Part shown: piece after piece, positions 10,932 through 21,080 of the stretch
Layout of the letters: each line of letters opens with the position of its first letter
Position numbering within the stretch: the stretch's first letter is position 1
From: Turbatrix aceti
Lineage: Eukaryota; Nematoda; Chromadorea; Rhabditida; Panagrolaimidae
NCBI GenBank assembly: GCA_963969345.1
Contig: OZ017767.1
Location: 8,807,547 to 8,871,546, forward strand
Length of the DNA: 64,000 bases
Direction of reading: 5' to 3'
Translations under genes and position numbers: made by a program
Notes under the pieces: model-generated
Seen by the model: only the letters and a program-made list of their open reading frames with translations
Told to the model about the DNA's origin: nothing
Database searches by the model: none

Positions 10932-11420
10932 ATGAACAAGTATTTGGTCGTCCTCGGTCTTGTTGTCTTCTTCGTCGTCATTCCAATCATCCATGGATCC
11001 TGTATCCAGACTTGCAGTTGCTCTTGTTCGGAAGCGATTCCGACTACGGTGGCGACTACTACTTTAGCAGCATCTCGCAGGCGTCGCTCTCTGAATCCAC
11101 GATCCGTTGCCAAAATAACCGCGTTGACGACTTACAAATCGAACAATTCTACGGATTTAGACAATGCCAGGAAAGTTTATGATGAACTCAAAAAACTCGC
11201 AGCTACCAACAAGCTGAATCTCAATCAGTACGGTGCTGTAAAACGTGTTCTGTCAGACGACTCAGGCCTCCTACGCGTTACCTATTTGCAAGAACGCAGC
11301 AATGAATACTGCACCGATTTTTTTGATTCTGCATTCAAGGCCCTACAGTCAGCGGAGGATATTAAAAACGGCACTGTCACCTGTGGAACTTCAAGCGGTG
11401 GATTTTCTCGTTCCAATTAA
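10932..11420 (+). CDS. Small secreted protein, unrecognised
   Basis: Single-exon frame of 162 residues. The N-terminus is a clear signal peptide (MNKYLVVLGLVVFFVVIPII) followed by CIQTCSCSCS, a Thr/Ala-rich stretch and a basic SRRRRSL that could be a furin-type cleavage site. The C-terminal half is polar and helical with two further cysteines. The gene is intronless, which is unusual here. No family recognised; it could be a secreted effector or cuticle/intestinal protein. A TATA-like AAATATAAA lies about 65 bp upstream. Confidence 0.6.
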   Translation: MNKYLVVLGLVVFFVVIPIIHGSCIQTCSCSCSEAIPTTVATTTLAASRRRRSLNPRSVAKITALTTYKSNNSTDLDNARKVYDELKKLAATNKLNLNQYGAVKRVLSDDSGLLRVTYLQERSNEYCTDFFDSAFKALQSAEDIKNGTVTCGTSSGGFSRSN

Positions 11421-11695
11421 AACGATTCGCTACACTTTTTTTTTAATTTGTGATTTTTATGCCGTGGATATTCGTAAATCAGCTTCCAAACAAAGTCTGA
11501 GGGGGGGGGGGTGCTTTTCCGGTGCAAGTTGAACAGTTCTTTAAAAAAATAAATCATAAAAAATCATTTGCTTAAAAGTAAGCCCAGATGCCGCGATGCA
11601 CCTTGATAGCATCTTATCGATGCTAACTGGCAGTAAAACAAGACCCTTCGCGGAATTGTTGGATTTTCTGGGATTCCCTTCTGGTCCCCTACAAC
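11421..11695. other. Spacer with poly-G run and repeated block
   Basis: A run of G at 11501-11510 precedes a block (GTGCTTTTCCGGTGCAAGTTGAAC, then AATCATAAAAAATCATTTG) that matches 10285-10350. No gene seen. Confidence 0.5.
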
Positions 11696-12044
11696 CAGGG
11701 TGGCGAACAGAGGATTCCCATGGAAAATATCCCGGGAATTATCCCGGGATTCCCATCTATCACTGGATAATTCCCATCCCGGAATTTTGAAAATGCGCGA
11801 TCCCGCCTAAAATATCGCCGTTATTTTACGCAGGAGCGTGCTTTTTTCTTTCAAATTATAATTACCTATAGGTAAATGATTTTATTTTCATTGTTAATTT
11901 TATTACATTAATAAAATAAGTGTGTTTTTAGATATCTTTTTTGTATATGAACATGTACTTTTTTAAAAGTACCAAAAAAACCCCCGGGGACTCCCATGGG
12001 ATAATTCCCCTATTTCTAATTCCCATGGAAGTTTCGCCACCCTG
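11696..12044. mobile_element. hAT-like MITE, 349 bp, with 8-bp target duplication
   Basis: The element begins CAGGGTGGCGAA and ends TTCGCCACCCTG, a perfect 12-bp terminal inverted repeat. It is flanked on both sides by CCTACAAC (11688-11695 and 12045-12052). An 8-bp duplication with CAG...CTG ends is typical of hAT transposons. Subterminal regions are rich in TCCCATGG and CCCGGGA words in both orientations. No transposase is encoded, so it is non-autonomous. Confidence 0.9.
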
Positions 12045-12052
12045 CCTACAAC

Positions 12053-12304
12053 TTTGGCACAAAACATTTGGGGGTTGTAAAATCACGGGGTCGTCTTTAC
12101 AATTTTTTTAACACTTTAAAAATACTTATAACGTAAGACGCGAATAAAGATTTAGTATGATGAAGTTGTAAGCACTCTTTACAATTAAAGCCTCCAGATT
12201 GTCGGGATTTCAGTAGTAATTTTGACACTTTTATTAATATCAATTCAATAAAAACCAACAAAACAACGACAAAAAATTGTCAACCACCAATCGTCAATCG
12301 CCGA
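12053..12304. repeat. Downstream flank with repeated block
   Basis: At 12175-12250 the block ACAATTAAAGCCTCCAGATT then GTCGGGATTTCAGTA matches 7495-7575. The remainder contains the probable minus-strand polyadenylation region of GRWD1 (TTTATT on the plus strand near 12230). Confidence 0.5.
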
Positions 12305-14513
12305 TCAAACACTGATGGTTCGGAAAATATTGAAGCCAGTAACAGACGTCGTGAGAGCGATTCCGGGCAACTGTTTGTGCCAGTGAACTTCCTTGACTTC
12401 CTTCTGTCCCATGTGAATGAACAGGAGCTGCGGAGGCACGCCTTCGATCTGTCCAGCGCCGTCTTCGGTTTCGACAGCCAGATCCCAGATTGTCGTTTGA
12501 TCGTCTTCGCCGCTGGCCATGAATGTTGCAGACTCGCTCGGGCACCATTCAACCGACGTGATCGGCTTCGTGTGGTGCTTGAACGTTGCCACAGGGATTT
12601 TTGCCTATAGAAAAATATAAAAAATTGATTTCAACTTTTTTCAAAAAAAAATAAATAAAAAATTTGGAACATACCTGAAGCGATCGATCAGTCCAAACCT
12701 TGAGCACGCCATCGTCGCCACCGGTCACAATGTATTTCTCCTGCTGATTCCAGCTGAGAACGTTGACATCGGCATCGTGGGCATTTTCGACGGTGACCAC
12801 GCAGGCGTCCTTTGGACGGGATCGGACGTCCCACAGACGGATGGATTTGTCAGCGCTGCAGGACATGAAGAGGGAAGCGTCGGTCGAGGACCACTGAATG
12901 TCTTCGACGGATTCCGTGTGGCCTCGAAGGGGGGTTTTGTTCGGGGTCCAGACTCCGCCGTCGCCCATGTTATGGATGAAGATCTGTAAAAAGCGCGCAG
13001 TGCAAAACATACAAAAATGGGGATTTTTTACAAAAAAACAGGCCTAAGAACAAAAAAGTACCACTTTTAGAGAAAAAAGTGGTTATTTGAGTAACGATTG
13101 AAGTATCGTATCGTAAATAAAACAAATAAAAAAGTAACATTTTTCGTGAAAAAAATGTTATTCGAGTAACGATAGTAATATCGTAAAAAGTAGCGTTTTG
13201 CAAGAAAAAAAATATTACTTTAGCAACAGTTCAGTTACCATAACATAAGTAAGAAAAAAGTAACGTTTTTTTTGTGAAAAACGAATGTTACTCCAGTAAC
13301 GATAAAAATATCGTAAAAAGTAACGTTTTGCGAGAAAAAAATATTACTTCGTAAAAAAAGTAACATTTTTTGTCAGAAAGACATGTTACTTGTAACAACT
13401 GGATTACCGTAATATAAACACCATTTTACGATAACACCACTTTTTCAACACTTTTCCACTCAAAACCCCCACCAACCTGACTCCGCTGATTTCCAGTAGC
13501 CAGCAAACCGGGGGTCAAAGGTGCCCAAGCCAACGCGAATCCCTCGGTTCCCTGATCGTTGTTGTAGACGGGAATTTGTTTGAGAAGTTCATGGGTTTTG
13601 GTCGGTCCTTCCATTTCGTTGACGATTTTGAGTCCTTCGGTCATGTTCCAGATCTGAATACGTCCGAGATCATTCCACACAGCGGAGAGCGTAGATGTGC
13701 CGATGTTGAGGCCCTTGATCCGGTTGACATTTCCGCCGTGCTTCGTGTACGCGCAGTACAGAATCGGATCCTTCTTGGACGCCTTTCCGATATCAACGTC
13801 GTCGTCCTCGCTTTCGTCTCCACTGCTTTCGGAATCGTCCTCTTCATCTTCGTCACCGTCTTTGGCAGTTTCCTTCTTTTTCTCGGTTCCGATGAGATTG
13901 GCAAGTCTGATGACGTACAATTCGTTTTTTCGGCGCTCTTCCCATTGACTACCCGCGATGAAGTTCATCTGCATCGGGTAGGTCGTTCGCTTCTCCCCAC
14001 GATCATCGGTCAGGATATCAAAGGTCATGCATGGTTTCGCTGAAAAAAAACGTCAAAAACTAAGAAAAACGGTGGTATGAACGACTTTTTAGGTAAAAAT
14101 GAACGATATTTGCAAATATATTTGCTGAATAACATTTTTAATACCAAAAAATGTTACTTTTACTTGTCAGACAATTTTGAAAAGTAACACAATTTGAAGA
14201 AAATATCGTTATATTGTTACGTTTGAACGTAAATTGTCATTTCTCCTCAAAAATAGCCTACAAATTCATTCCAAACCAAACTCACTGGTTTCAAAGACGT
14301 GAAACATGAGATAAGCTTCAGGATCGAATTCCCATTCTTCTTGTTCGTTCAGAGCAGCACTGATGCCGGGAATGTAAGCCTGAAAACGAAGAAAAACTTA
14401 GCCTAATAAAAACCCGACCTTTCACTCACCTTTTTCAGATGCTCAGGCACCTCATCGACTTCCATTTCATCCTGTGAAAGATCGCCATCCTCGAAGATCT
14501 CTTCGTTTGGCAT
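12305..14513 (-). CDS. Glutamate-rich WD repeat protein GRWD1 (Rrb1), ribosome biogenesis
   Basis: Five exons (14513-14430, 14379-14286, 14039-13477, 12983-12675, 12604-12305) give 449 residues, almost the length of human GRWD1 (446). The N-terminus is acidic, followed by AYIPGISAAL and a Glu/Asp-rich stretch (DGDEDEEDDSESSGDESEDDD). WD repeats follow, with GHTESVEDIQWS, SCSADKSIRLWDVR, AHDADVNVLSWN and GGDDGVLKVW. The protein ends FNIFRTISV, as in human GRWD1. The family acts in the nucleus as a chaperone for ribosomal protein L3 and in chromatin and replication licensing. It diverges from MCM2 with 573 bp between the start codons, so the two may share a promoter. Orthology is based on co-linear similarity along the whole protein. 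Confidence 0.95.
13050..13425. repeat. GTAAC/GTTAC-rich intronic repeat (GRWD1 intron 3)
   Basis: Degenerate units of about 30-60 bp built on GTAAC...TATCGTAAAAAGTAACG and ATGTTACT fill most of this intron. Similar material occurs in introns of MCM2 (about 15660-16020), cubilin (about 25850-26040) and CYB5R (about 51060-51480). Confidence 0.6.
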
Positions 14514-14958
14514 TTTGAGGCAGAAAAAGATAAAAAACTGGGAACAAAAAACAATTTTTTATCCAGTTTTGTTGTTGCGTGATTTTTTTCGTGCTAGGAA
14601 CCCCGAATGCGTGCGTGCGGAGTTTTTTACGGGATTCTTTTTGAATTTTTCGTTTGTTTACTTTTTTTTCGGTTTTCGCTGAACAACAATTGGAAATTTT
14701 TTTTACAATTTCACAGTTTTGATAAAGTTGACAATTTCGTCGTGTAAAGTGGAACGGGGCCCCGGACAGATTTTCGAGTGAGCATCAAAACAGATTTTTA
14801 GAAAAAAGTAGAGGCATAATTACGATAGAAAAAAATAACTGTTATCGATACCAAAAGACAGACAATCAAGGTTACGATCTTTTCTTTTCGGGGTTACCTC
14901 ACTTCAAAAATTCGCGTGCGCACGCGACAAAGAGATCCTTTTGACTGGAAAAAATTTA

Positions 14959-14967
14959 GGCGGGAAA
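14959..14967 (+). promoter_or_regulatory. E2F-like site upstream of MCM2
   Basis: GGCGGGAAA lies about 120 bp before the MCM2 start codon, within TTTAGGCGGGAAAAACGCGC. MCM genes are classic E2F targets, so this is a plausible S-phase control site; the match is short and unproven. Confidence 0.45.
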
Positions 14968-15086
14968 AACGCGCGCATATATTTTTGCTGCGGAATTCAA
15001 ACAAACGCTTTCTTTCGGTTTTTTGTATTTTTGCCGTGTAATTCTTATTTTGATTCAATTCCAGGAATTAACGATAACTCAAAGCC

Positions 15087-18000
15087 ATGAGCCAGAATAG
15101 CGATAACCAAGGTGAGTTTTTATTATTTTGGATACCTAAAACCCTATTTTGACATTTTTTTCAGAACTCGACAACGCCTCGAGCATCGGTGGCGGTGGAG
15201 ATGCGCCTGTCAACCGCGGCAACAACGCTCCTCGCGGCAACGATGCTGCTGACGAAGACGACGTCATTGCGGAGCTCTTTGGCGATGAGCGGGATGAAGT
15301 CGACGAAGAGGACGACGATGGAGAGGACCTCTTTGGGGACAACATGGAGCGGTACGTGATCCACCTACCTTAGAAACACGAATGTTGATGGAGCGTGATT
15401 TTTTCAGGGACTACCGCGCGCAACCCGAGCTTGACGTTCTCTCGCAATCCGGAATCGACGATGAAGACCAGTACAGCGAACTCTCGTTTGGCGCTCGACG
15501 TGCTGCCGAAGCCGAGATGGCTGAGCGGGATCAGATGACGTTTGATGATCGTCATGTGAGTTGATTTTCGGGGAAACATGATGATATTTGCGATCAAAAA
15601 TCGGGTTTTTTAACGGAAAAGATGAAAAAAAACTGATGTTTTGAAAATAATTTGTACCTAAAAAGTAACAAAAAAAAGGCGAAAAAGTGTTACTTTCTGA
15701 TGTGTTTTATGTTTTACGATACTTTGCGATTTTTTTGTTTCTTTTACCGTAAACTGATTTTATTTTTGATGTTTTACGATATTTTTGTAGGTTTACGATG
15801 TTTTTTCTTTTTTTGCAGTTATCCAATGTTACTTTTTTTTTATCGAAAAACTAGTTCTGAAAATCAAGTGTTACTTTCAAATTTACAATTTTTTGTTATT
15901 TCTACCGTAAAAAAAGTAACTTTTTTCTTTTAAATTTTTTTTGTTATTTCTACCGTAAAAAAGTTACATATTTTCGTTTACAACTTTTTTGTCATTTTTA
16001 CCGTAAACTTGTTATATTTTCACCGTTTTCCGTTCTTTTTTTCTATTTTTTGCTCGTTTTTGTTACAATTGCCTATTTTTGTCCTTTTTAGCTCTTCTAC
16101 GACGCCGGTGACGCTTCCCAATCCCAATCCCAATCGGATACCCGTCGTCGACGTTCCCGTTTCCCGCGCAACGTTGTCGTCGCTGACGATGACGACGAAG
16201 TTGACCTCGACACGCCCATCGACATCCTGGACAACACGCGTGGCCGATCCATCCGCGATCACGTCAATGACGAAGCCGTCGCTCGGGAAATTGTCCGACG
16301 CTTCAAACGATTCCTTCGTCACTTCAAGGACGTCAAAGGGTGGTCTGAAGTACGTGGCCCGCATCCAGCAGATGGCAGCCGACAACAAGGAATCCCTCGT
16401 CGTGGATTACACTGATCTGGTCCACGCAGATGCCGAACCGGTCATCGCGTTTTTCCTCCCCGATGCTCCGCTCGAAATTGTCGAACTCCTCGACATGGCC
16501 ACCACCGACGTCGTCAAAATCATGTACCCGCACTACGAACGAATTTGCTCTTCTGTGCATGTCAGAATCGCGGAAATTCCCTTCGAGCGAGCATATTCGC
16601 ATGCTCAGGACCGTTCATCTCCATCGGATGATCCGGACGAGCGGGGTCGTCACTGTGACGACGAGCATTCTTCCCCGACTGTCTATGGTCAAGTACAACT
16701 GCGTGCCCTGTGGATACGTCATCGGACCAATCACCCAGGGAATGCAGGACGAAGTCAAGCCCTCGACGTGCCCCAGTTGCCAGGTCCGGGGGCCTTTTGA
16801 GCTGAATTCCGAAGAAACGGTTTACCAGAACTACCAGCGCATTACGATCCAGGAGTCGCCGAATTTGATCGATGCCGGCAGAATTCCGAGGTCGAAGGAT
16901 GTCATCGTTACCGGGGACTTGTGCGATGCTTGCAAGCCTGGCGATGAAATTGTGAGTTTTTTTGGAAAGATTTTATATAAAAAAAAATTGATTTTTTGGA
17001 AGTTTTTTTCTAAAAAAATTGAAAACAAAGTTTTGTGAAAAAAAATTGAGTGTAAAACTTTTATTATTTTTGAAGAAAACAAAACGCTTGTTTTGTGGTT
17101 TTTTAATTTAGTTTTTTTTCTGCTTATAAAAAACAACTTTGAAGCGTAAAAATTTGGAAAAAGCCTTTTTTAGAAAATTTAGTATTTTTTGAAAATGCAA
17201 TATTTTTAGTTTTGATTGTGTTTTTTTTTGTGAACAAAAAAATTTTTTAATAATTTTTTTTGTTTCAAAATTTTATGATTTTTTTTCCAAAAAAAATCGT
17301 TTTTGTTATTTCTTGATAAAAAAATTTCATGAAATTTTGGGAAATTAGGAATTTTTGTAAAAATAGCTTCATTTGTGTTTTTTTTCATTTAAAAAAAATA
17401 AAAAAATTTTTTGTGAATAAAAAAATTTTTTTAATAATTTTTTTTGTTTCAATATTTTATGATTTTTTTCCAAAAAAAATCGTTTTTGTTATTTCTTGAT
17501 AAAAAATGTTCATGAAATTTTGGGAAATTAGGAATTTTTGTAAAAGTTGATTTTTTTGTAAAAATAGCTTCAATTGTGTTTTTTTTTCATTTAAAAAAAA
17601 TAAAAAAAATTTTTTTGTGAATTTTATTATTTTTTTTATTTTTCCAGGAACTAACCGGAGTGTACTCAATCAACTACGACTCAGCCTTCAACGCTCGTCA
17701 AGGCTTCCCCACCTTCGCCGCGGTCATCGTCGCCAACTACATCCGCCAGAAGGATCAACTCGAATCCGACGCTCTCACCGACGAAGATATCCGGACAATC
17801 CACGAGCTCTCTCGTGATCCGAAGATCTCCAAACGCATTTACGCGTCGATTGCTCCGACTATCTACGGGCACGACGACATCAAGAAGGCTCTCACCCTCG
17901 CTTTATTCCGTGGCGAGTCCAAGAACCCGGCCGGGAAGCACGCGATCCGCGGGGATATCAATATCCTGCTCTGCGGTGATCCCGGAACCGCCAAATCCCA

Positions 18001-18919
18001 GTTTCTGCGTTATATTGGTCATCTGGCTCCTCGTGCTGTCCTGACGACCGGTCAGGGAGCGTCGGCGGTTGGTCTGACGGCCTACGTTCAACGGCATCCA
18101 GTGACCCGGGAATGGACCCTCGAAGCAGGTGCTATGGTCATTGCGGATAAGGGCGTCTGCCTCATCGATGAATTCGACAAGATGAACGAACAGGACCGAA
18201 CGTCTATCTACGAGGCAATGGAGCAGCAGTCGATTTCCATCTCCAAAGCGGGCATTGTGACATCCCTCCGGGCGAGGTGCACGGTCATCGCTGCTGCCAA
18301 CCCCATCGGAGGGCGCTATGACTCTTCGCGAACCTTCGCCGACAATGTCGACCTCACGGAACCAATTCTCTCCCGATTCGACGTTCTCTGCGTCGTCCGG
18401 GACCAGGTCGACCCCGTCAAAGACGGACAACTCGCTCATTTCGTCATTGCGAATCATGTCAAAATGCATTCCGCCAACAATGCCACCGACGCCGGCGACG
18501 ACGAGGAAGACGATGAAAATGACGAAAACACTCCGATTGTCACGCAATGCACGCAGGACAACGAAGTTCTCGATGTCATCCCGCAGAATTTGCTTCGCAA
18601 GTATATCACCTACGCCCGGGACCACATCCATCCCAAACTCGAAGCGCACAGCGTCGAACGCATCGAATCTGTCTACGCTCAGCTCCGAAAGGAATCCAAG
18701 GCTACGGGATCGGTCGCCATTACCGTCCGACACATCGAAAGCATGATTCGTATGTCCGAGGCACACGCTAAGCTCCACCTCCGATCGTATGTCAATGATA
18801 ACGATGTCAACGTGGCAATTGGCGTCATGCTAGAGAGCTTCGTCCAGACGCAGAAGGCTTCCGTCATGCGACAGATGAAAAAGACCTTCTCGCGTTACCT
18901 CAACCGTGTTGCTGTTTGA
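15087..18919 (+). CDS. Replication licensing helicase subunit MCM2, with two frame breaks and short C-terminus
   Basis: Five exons: 15087-15111, 15165-15351, 15408-15555, 16092-16951, 17648-18919. Features in order: acidic N-terminus; [13 protein letters not shown]; an MCM N-domain zinc motif (CVPC then CPSC); Walker [10 protein letters not shown]; Walker [10 protein letters not shown]; arginine finger [28 protein letters not shown]2 is one of six subunits of the nuclear replicative helicase. Exon 4 starts in one frame and must shift by one extra base near 16338 (within AAAGGGTGG) and again near 16588 (within GAGCGAGCAT). With those bases set aside the protein is about 829 residues. It ends [13 protein letters not shown], about 85 residues before the family's usual end, so the winged-helix tail is missing. 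Assembly error, recent pseudogene and real variant all remain possible. Confidence 0.9.
15660..16020. repeat. GTTACTTT/TACCGTAAA-rich intronic repeat (MCM2 intron 3)
   Basis: Repeated words GTTAC, ACGATATTTT and CTACCGTAAAAAAGT form a degenerate array in this T-rich intron, like that in the GRWD1 intron. Confidence 0.5.
17222..17625. repeat. Two tandem units of about 184 bp in MCM2 intron 4
   Basis: The sequence from TTTTTAATAATTTTTTTTG through TCTTGATAAAAAA, TTCATGAAATTTTGGGAAAT and TAGGAATTTTTGTAAAA repeats with a period of about 184 bp (TGTTTC at 17261 and 17445). The second unit has a small extra insertion (GTTGATTTTTTTGTAAAAAT). Confidence 0.8.
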
Positions 18920-19876
18920 ATGGATGTCGGATGGAAACGATCATTTTTTTTCACTTGTGAAAGTTTTCATGTCTATGTAACTGTGTTATTTTTTGTACGC
19001 ATTTAAATTTGTGAAGCCCGGAAGATTGAGGGCAATGAAGTGTGATTAACCGGAAAAAAATGAAAAAACGACCGAAAAGGGATGCATACGGCGCAAAAAG
19101 ACAAAAGTTCAATTTCTGATGCTCCTACAACGAAAATTAATGTCTAAATTAAAAAATAAAAATGCGCACGCGATATTCCTGCAACGAAAATCTGAGATTT
19201 CGCTTCGAGACCGCTCGGTGCGCACGCGTGGTCTCACAACGAATGGAGGTACGATCAATCACAACTTTTTTTGTTCAATTTGTAAGCAGATCGATTTTTG
19301 TACCATTTCCCTTTATCCTGACCGAAAAATTTTAACGCCAGAAAAAATTTAAAAAAAAGCGAGAGCGGCCGCTTATATCAAAATTCGAGGAAGCGAGCGC
19401 TTATATTTTTTTCTAAGAAAATTTTTGATGTGGAATCAAGGTTTTTTGCATAAAATAAAAACAAGTATTCAATTTTTTAGTGCCAAAAATATTCATTTGA
19501 AGTATTATAATTTCCAGAGCTGACCGCAAATTTTAAGCGAGAACGGCCGATCTGCAAATTCGTTTTAGTGAACTAGACCTCTTTGAGGCGCCATAATAAA
19601 TTATTTTTGAACTGCCACCTAAAAAAGCTTAAAAAAACAGACCGTAACAAAATATGTTATGTGTGATCGAAAAGCCTGAAACATGTTTCAAGGCAGACGA
19701 ATGAACAAAGCAAACAAGCAATGCCGTATTCCACGTTCTATGGACGAAGACTGCCAGGCCAGTCATTGACTTGCCATCAGAATTAGCATTCTCCATATCA
19801 GCTGACACAAAAATTGGCAGATCAATTCTTTTTTTTGCACGCTGTTTGACTGACCGAGAGCGCCGCGGGTTACGCA
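18920..19876. other. Gene-free spacer with GCGCACGC/GGTCTC motifs
   Basis: No gene seen after the MCM2 stop. At 19160-19243 GCGCACGCG occurs twice with TTTCGCTTCGAGACC and GGTCTCACAACG between and after, part of a dispersed motif family. The stretch 19620-19870 probably carries the promoter of the next gene. Confidence 0.5.
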
Positions 19877-20968
19877 ATGCGAGTGTTCTCTCTGATATGG
19901 CTAACTTTCGCGCTGATGTTTCTGACTCTCCAAGTTGAAGTAAGTTTTTTTTTCTTAATTTACTACTGAGGCGACGAAATCTGTTAAGGGTAGGGGTGGT
20001 AGGCGCACGAAGCAACCTACAACGATAATTACGACTCCCACTACTCCATCGCACCGTCCTACAACGCGCAAGACCAAGCATACCGGCCCGTTCGCCCCTT
20101 TTGACGACATGACAAGCCCTCATCCGGACCCGTATGTCATCATAGAAACAACCCCCGAGCCGCCCCCGGAGCCTGTCATAGAAACAACACCGGAGCCGAC
20201 CCCGGAGCCCATCATAGAACCAACTCCGGAGCCCATCATAGAACCAACTCCGGAGCCGACCCCGGAGCCCATCATAGAACCAACCCCGGAGCCGACCCCG
20301 GAGCCCATCATAGAACCAACCCCGGAGCCGACCCCGGAGCCGTTCCCGTTACCCGGCGAAGAAACAACCCCGGAGCCGTTCCCGTTACCCGGCGAAGAAA
20401 CAACCCCGGAGCCATTCCCAGGAGAAACCACACCCGACGCACCGGTTATTACTGATTCCACCGAAACCGACCAAACTCTCAATAGCACTGACGCAGTCCC
20501 TTCGGAAGAAACCATAACGGATGCACCAGGTCCAGATGAACCTGTTGTAACTGAACATCCTCAACCGGTTCATCCGGTCCATCCGGTCCATCCAGTTGAT
20601 GGCGGAGGTGATTCTCCTGAAGCAACGACAGAGAAAAATCTCAAAGAGCATAAGAGTAAGTGAACTTTATTTTTGGAAAATAAAACGAAAAAAAAGAACG
20701 AAAAGTTACGATCAACAAGTTTATCAAAGGGAAAAAATGAAAATTCCACTCGAGACCACGATCTGCGTGGTCACGCATATCGTTTTTTTGTTTTTTTTTA
20801 GCCAATAAATTATTTTTGATTGCTTTTTTTTCAGCTGAGCTGATTGGTATCCTCCTCATTGCTGTGTTTGGCCTTATTCTGGTCGTAAGTGCGACGATTC
20901 TCGTACTTCTCCTCGCTAACGTCCTGCTGCCGGCCCAAAAGAGTCACGAAAATCCATACTTTGATTGA
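19877..20968 (+). CDS. Mucin-like type I membrane protein with PTPEP repeats
   Basis: Three exons (19877-19939, 19971-20655, 20835-20968) give 293 residues. Exon 1 is a signal peptide ([21 protein letters not shown]). Exon 2 starts basic and Thr-rich ([20 protein letters not shown]). It then carries a repetitive region of [12 protein letters not shown] units, [12 protein letters not shown] units and VHPVHPVHP, likely O-glycosylated and extended. Exon 3 encodes one membrane helix ([20 protein letters not shown]) and a short cytoplasmic tail ending NPYFD. Probably a cell-surface mucin or glycocalyx protein, perhaps intestinal; no known orthologue recognised. Confidence 0.75.
20148..20425 (+). 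repeat. In-frame minisatellite in mucin-like gene
   Basis: Units of 36 bp (encoding [12 protein letters not shown]) and related 33-42 bp units are repeated with near identity, suggesting recent expansion or contraction. The long antisense Gly/Ser/Val open frame here is a repeat artefact. Confidence 0.85.
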
Positions 20969-21080
20969 CCTGTGCTCTACTACTCCGAGTGTGTATTTAC
21001 TAACTTTATTGGTCTGACTATCGTATGATTTTGTAATAAACTGGAGAGACATTTATTTTTTTTACCACGCGAAATTTTTT
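20969..21080. other. Short convergent 3' gap
   Basis: The mucin-like gene and cubilin end tail to tail here. AATAAA for the plus-strand gene lies at about 21036. No further gene seen. Confidence 0.5.

Noticed and set aside
16009..16800. Treating the MCM2 exon 4 frame changes as programmed frameshifting
   Set aside because: Two separate shifts without slippery-site or pseudoknot features; indel error or mutation is simpler.
20120..20515. Antisense Gly/Ser/Val-rich frame
   Set aside because: Complement of the PTPEP minisatellite; an artefact of repeat composition.
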